Positions 61,916 through 64,000 of a DNA stretch of 64,000 nt are shown piece by piece. The DNA comes from Levilactobacillus enshiensis (GTDB taxonomy: Bacteria; Bacillota; Bacilli; Lactobacillales; Lactobacillaceae), in assembly GCF_007115095.1 (NCBI RefSeq), contig NZ_SULH01000004.1:1-64000 (forward strand), in the 5' to 3' direction. The translations under genes and the position numbers were made by a program. The notes under the pieces are model-generated. The model searched no databases, was not told the DNA's origin, and saw only the letters and a program-made list of their open reading frames with translations. Every line of letters starts with the position of its first letter. Position 1 is the stretch's first letter.

Positions 61916-62557
61916 ATGCAACGAAAAACAAAGATGGTGACGGCGGTCACGGCCGTTCTGACCGTTCTCACGTTAGGCTCTGGCACGGTGGTTCAGATGC
62001 ACGCGGCTAACGATGTGAGCGCAGTCGGTCAAACCGTAGCTCCCAAGTCAGCCAGTACGGATGGCACCAAGCTCACGGCTGCCAGCACAAACGGAACTAA
62101 GCAGAATTATACGGTTAAGTATGATGGCAACCAGAATCAGTCAGCCACCCTCCAGAAGAAGACTTACGGGACCAATGCGACGGCGGAAAAACAAGTTGAT
62201 TACGTTGGCAGCAATACGGATGGGGCAACGGTTAAATTGAATAAAAATACGACGGCGGTCGTGCAAGGGACCATGGGGCATACCTATGTTCATTGGAATA
62301 AAGGCGACTGGTCAGTGACGGCCGTTACCAGCAATGCCGATGCAGCCGGAACGCCGAAACAATTTGCCAAGCAGGTCAACCAGCAACTCACTAAGTCGGG
62401 CTTGCCACAGCATGCGGATACCGGGGCAATTACCGTGTATAGTCAAACTGACGATGATGAAGCCAATTCGGTCACTTGGCAACAGGGCAAGCAAGTCTAT
62501 AAGGTCAGTGGGACCACAGCTGATACGACAGTGAAAGTCGCGCAGAACACAAATTAA
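61916..62557 (+). CDS. Small secreted protein, unknown
   Basis: A 213-residue protein with a signal peptide ending near MHAAND (residue 28). The mature part is Thr/Asn/Lys-rich, with a beta pattern (NYTVKYDGNQNQSATLQKK, TTAVVQGTMGHTYVHWNKGDWSVTAVT). No LPXTG, WxL or catalytic motif. ATG 61916 after GAGAGG. Likely an operon partner of the lysozyme; it could be an inhibitor, stabiliser or wall protein. No family recognised. Confidence 0.7.
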   Translation: MQRKTKMVTAVTAVLTVLTLGSGTVVQMHAANDVSAVGQTVAPKSASTDGTKLTAASTNGTKQNYTVKYDGNQNQSATLQKKTYGTNATAEKQVDYVGSNTDGATVKLNKNTTAVVQGTMGHTYVHWNKGDWSVTAVTSNADAAGTPKQFAKQVNQQLTKSGLPQHADTGAITVYSQTDDDEANSVTWQQGKQVYKVSGTTADTTVKVAQNTN

Positions 62558-62564
62558 GTGTGGC

Positions 62565-62603
62565 GAAAAAGCGGGTTGAGAATTTATTCTCAATGCGTTT
62601 TTT
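62565..62603 (+). terminator. Terminator after lysozyme operon
   Basis: AAAAAGCG..TTGAGAAT pairs with ATTCTCAA.GCGTTTTTT over TT. Strong stem with T6. Confidence 0.85.
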
Positions 62604-62888
62604 GTTGATGCTACAGGTAACAGGCAGCCTGTCTGTCCGGCGTAAATGCTGGGGGGCTAGTGGCGATGTTGGCCTTGTGACTTCGGTGAAGAGGATACTC
62701 AAAACTGGAGAAGCAAATCGCAGCTGGTTTTGAACCGAGAATTGCCGATTCAAAGGCGGATTTTTTGCGGCAATCATCATTTTTCATAGTTTTTTTGCTC
62801 GATTTTAAATCGGCAGTGAGCCCCGTCGCCGCGCGGACTTCACGAGTTGAAATGGTTGAGAAATGATTACTAGAATGATAAAAAGTTA
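62604..62888. other. Intergenic region before T-box
   Basis: About 285 bases with no supported gene. AACAGGCAGCCTGTCTG (62618-62636) contains a CAGGCAGCCTG near-palindrome. The region is otherwise featureless to inspection. Confidence 0.3.
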
Positions 62889-63175
62889 TTGACAAGTTTG
62901 CCGAAAAGAAGTACCTTAAGACTGTAATATGAAAGCGCAGTCATAGTGAATAGTAACTGGTTGCTTCATCCTAGAGAGCTAACGGTCGGTGGAAGTTAGT
63001 GGGAGTTGCCAGTGAATCCGCCACTTAGCGTTTGTTTCCGTTCGAAGGAGACACGGTGAGACGTTATACTCGCAGAGGACACAATCATTTTTGTGTCAAG
63101 TTGGGTGGTACCACGTTAATAAACTAACGTCCCATAACCTGGATTAACCGGGTTATGAGGCGTTTTTATTTTTTT
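62889..63175 (+). ncRNA. T-box riboswitch leader for serS
   Basis: A TTGACA -35 (62889-62894) with a poor TACCTT -10 (62912-62917) starts the leader. AGAGAGCTAAC near 62973 opens Stem I, and GAATCC at 63014-63019 is a candidate specifier bearing the Ser codon UCC (63017-63019). The T-box GGGTGGTACCACG (about 63103-63116) lies in an antiterminator: ACGTTA pairs with TAACGT. A competing terminator (CATAACC...GGTTATG, about 63131-63157, then T-rich) follows. Uncharged tRNA-Ser would stabilise readthrough into serS. The specifier position is tentative. Confidence 0.88.
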
Positions 63176-63210
63176 CTCAGTCTATTCTATTTAGCAAAGG
63201 GGATTTTCAT

Positions 63211-64000
63211 ATGTTAGATCCAAAATTTGTTCGGAATAATCAAGAATTAGTCAAAGAAAAGCTGAAGACACGGAAAGTAGATCCAGCAGAAGTGGATGAA
63301 TACCTCCAACTCGATCAACAAAATCGGGATGCCTTAACTAAAGTTGAAAAAATCAAAGCACGTAAAAACCAATTGACGCAAGAAATCAGCCAGAGTGATC
63401 CTAAGTCTGAGGCCGGCCAAAAGCTGATCAACGACGTTAAGAAAATCAACGGCGACATTAAGAGTACGGAAACGGCCCAAGAAGAAGTCGCAGAACGGCT
63501 ACACTACTTGGCAGTTCGTTTCCCGAACTTGCCTGCCGATGATGTTCCAGTTGGTCCAGATGAAAACAGCAACGTTGAAATGCGCAAGTGGGGCAAAATC
63601 CCAACGTTTGATTTCGAACCTAAAGCACACTGGGAAATTGGTGAAAACCTCGGCATCCTTGATTTTGACCGTGCCGCTAAGGTTTCTGGTGCCCGGTTCG
63701 TTTACTACAAGGATGCTGGTGCCCAGCTCGAACGTGCCGTTTACTGCTTCATGTTGGACCTACATACCCAAAAGCAAGGTTACCACGAAATCATTCCACC
63801 ATACTTGGTTACTGGTAAGACCATGTTTGGGACTGGTCAATTCCCTAAGTTCAAGGAAGATGTCTACACGGTTGAATCTACCGGGATGACGTTGATTCCA
63901 ACGGCCGAAGTGCCATTGACCAACTACTATGCCAATGAAATTTTAGATGAAGACCAACTGCCAACGTACTTTACGGCGATGACCCCTTGCTTCCGTTCCG
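63211..64000 (+). CDS. serS: Seryl-tRNA synthetase (partial, runs off the window)
   Basis: The first 263 residues are present. [18 protein letters not shown] begins the N-terminal tRNA-binding coiled coil (to about 110). The class II catalytic core follows with motif 1-type and [14 protein letters not shown] segments, ending in the motif 2 approach ([11 protein letters not shown]). ATG 63211 follows AAAGGGGA. The enzyme charges tRNA-Ser; expression is controlled by the T-box directly upstream. Confidence 0.96.
   Translation, partial: MLDPKFVRNNQELVKEKLKTRKVDPAEVDEYLQLDQQNRDALTKVEKIKARKNQLTQEISQSDPKSEAGQKLINDVKKINGDIKSTETAQEEVAERLHYLAVRFPNLPADDVPVGPDENSNVEMRKWGKIPTFDFEPKAHWEIGENLGILDFDRAAKVSGARFVYYKDAGAQLERAVYCFMLDLHTQKQGYHEIIPPYLVTGKTMFGTGQFPKFKEDVYTVESTGMTLIPTAEVPLTNYYANEILDEDQLPTYFTAMTPCFRS

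Overview
The window reads as chromosome of a low-to-mid GC Firmicute of the family Lactobacillaceae, most like a Levilactobacillus-type lactic acid bacterium. The support is a WxL/DUF916 cell-surface cluster, an oleate hydratase, an OpuC osmolyte transporter, a lactobacillar FLP-type Crp/Fnr regulator, a serS T-box, strong Shine-Dalgarno sequences and CcpA-like cre sites. The species assignment is inference. No rRNA, tRNA, prophage or CRISPR array was seen.

Layout. 1-1000 is a non-coding structured repeat, followed by adenosine deaminase (minus). 2.7-10 kb carries an OatA-type O-acyltransferase, a Lys/Ala-linker surface protein, oleate hydratase and a half-size ABC exporter. 10.2-15.2 kb is a worn accessory stretch: an orphan RelB antitoxin with a collapsed toxin gene, signal peptidase I, cytidine deaminase, an internally deleted IS1182-like element, a TetR/NmrA-like divergent pair with a perfect operator, and a second IS end. 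15.4-28.4 kb holds a PadR/DUF4097 pair, a small gene with a LexA-type box, MarR, a sugar acetyltransferase with a GPH symporter, a UvrA-like protein, an unknown Cys-motif protein, a MazEF-like module beside a duplicated tautomerase tail, and an EF-hand-like protein with an FNR-type box. 29.1-33.5 kb is a four-gene WxL surface operon. 33.6-39.1 kb has the FLP-type regulator and several MFS carriers. 39.7-43.2 kb is the opuCABCD operon. 44.4-46.9 kb has a low-GC RHH/MFS cassette and a YafQ-type toxin-antitoxin pair. 47.2-51.4 kb has two MFS exporters and a DyP peroxidase. 51.9-57.3 kb has a MalY-type lyase with DUF3737 and a two-gene membrane glycosylation operon. 57.7-64 kb has an SDR dehydrogenase, purH, a GH25 lysozyme with a small secreted partner, and a T-box-controlled serS that runs off the window.

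Regulation visible in the DNA includes a T-box, two FNR-type palindromes that fit the recognition helix of the local FLP homologue, a PurBox pair over the purH promoter, cre-like sites at add and the SDR gene, a LexA-type box, and a 20-bp TetR-type operator.

The least explained material is a dispersed family of intergenic structured repeats (155-995, with partial modules near 6.1, 39.6, 47.1 and 51.5 kb). Paired changes in its hairpin stems suggest that an RNA or DNA fold is being conserved.
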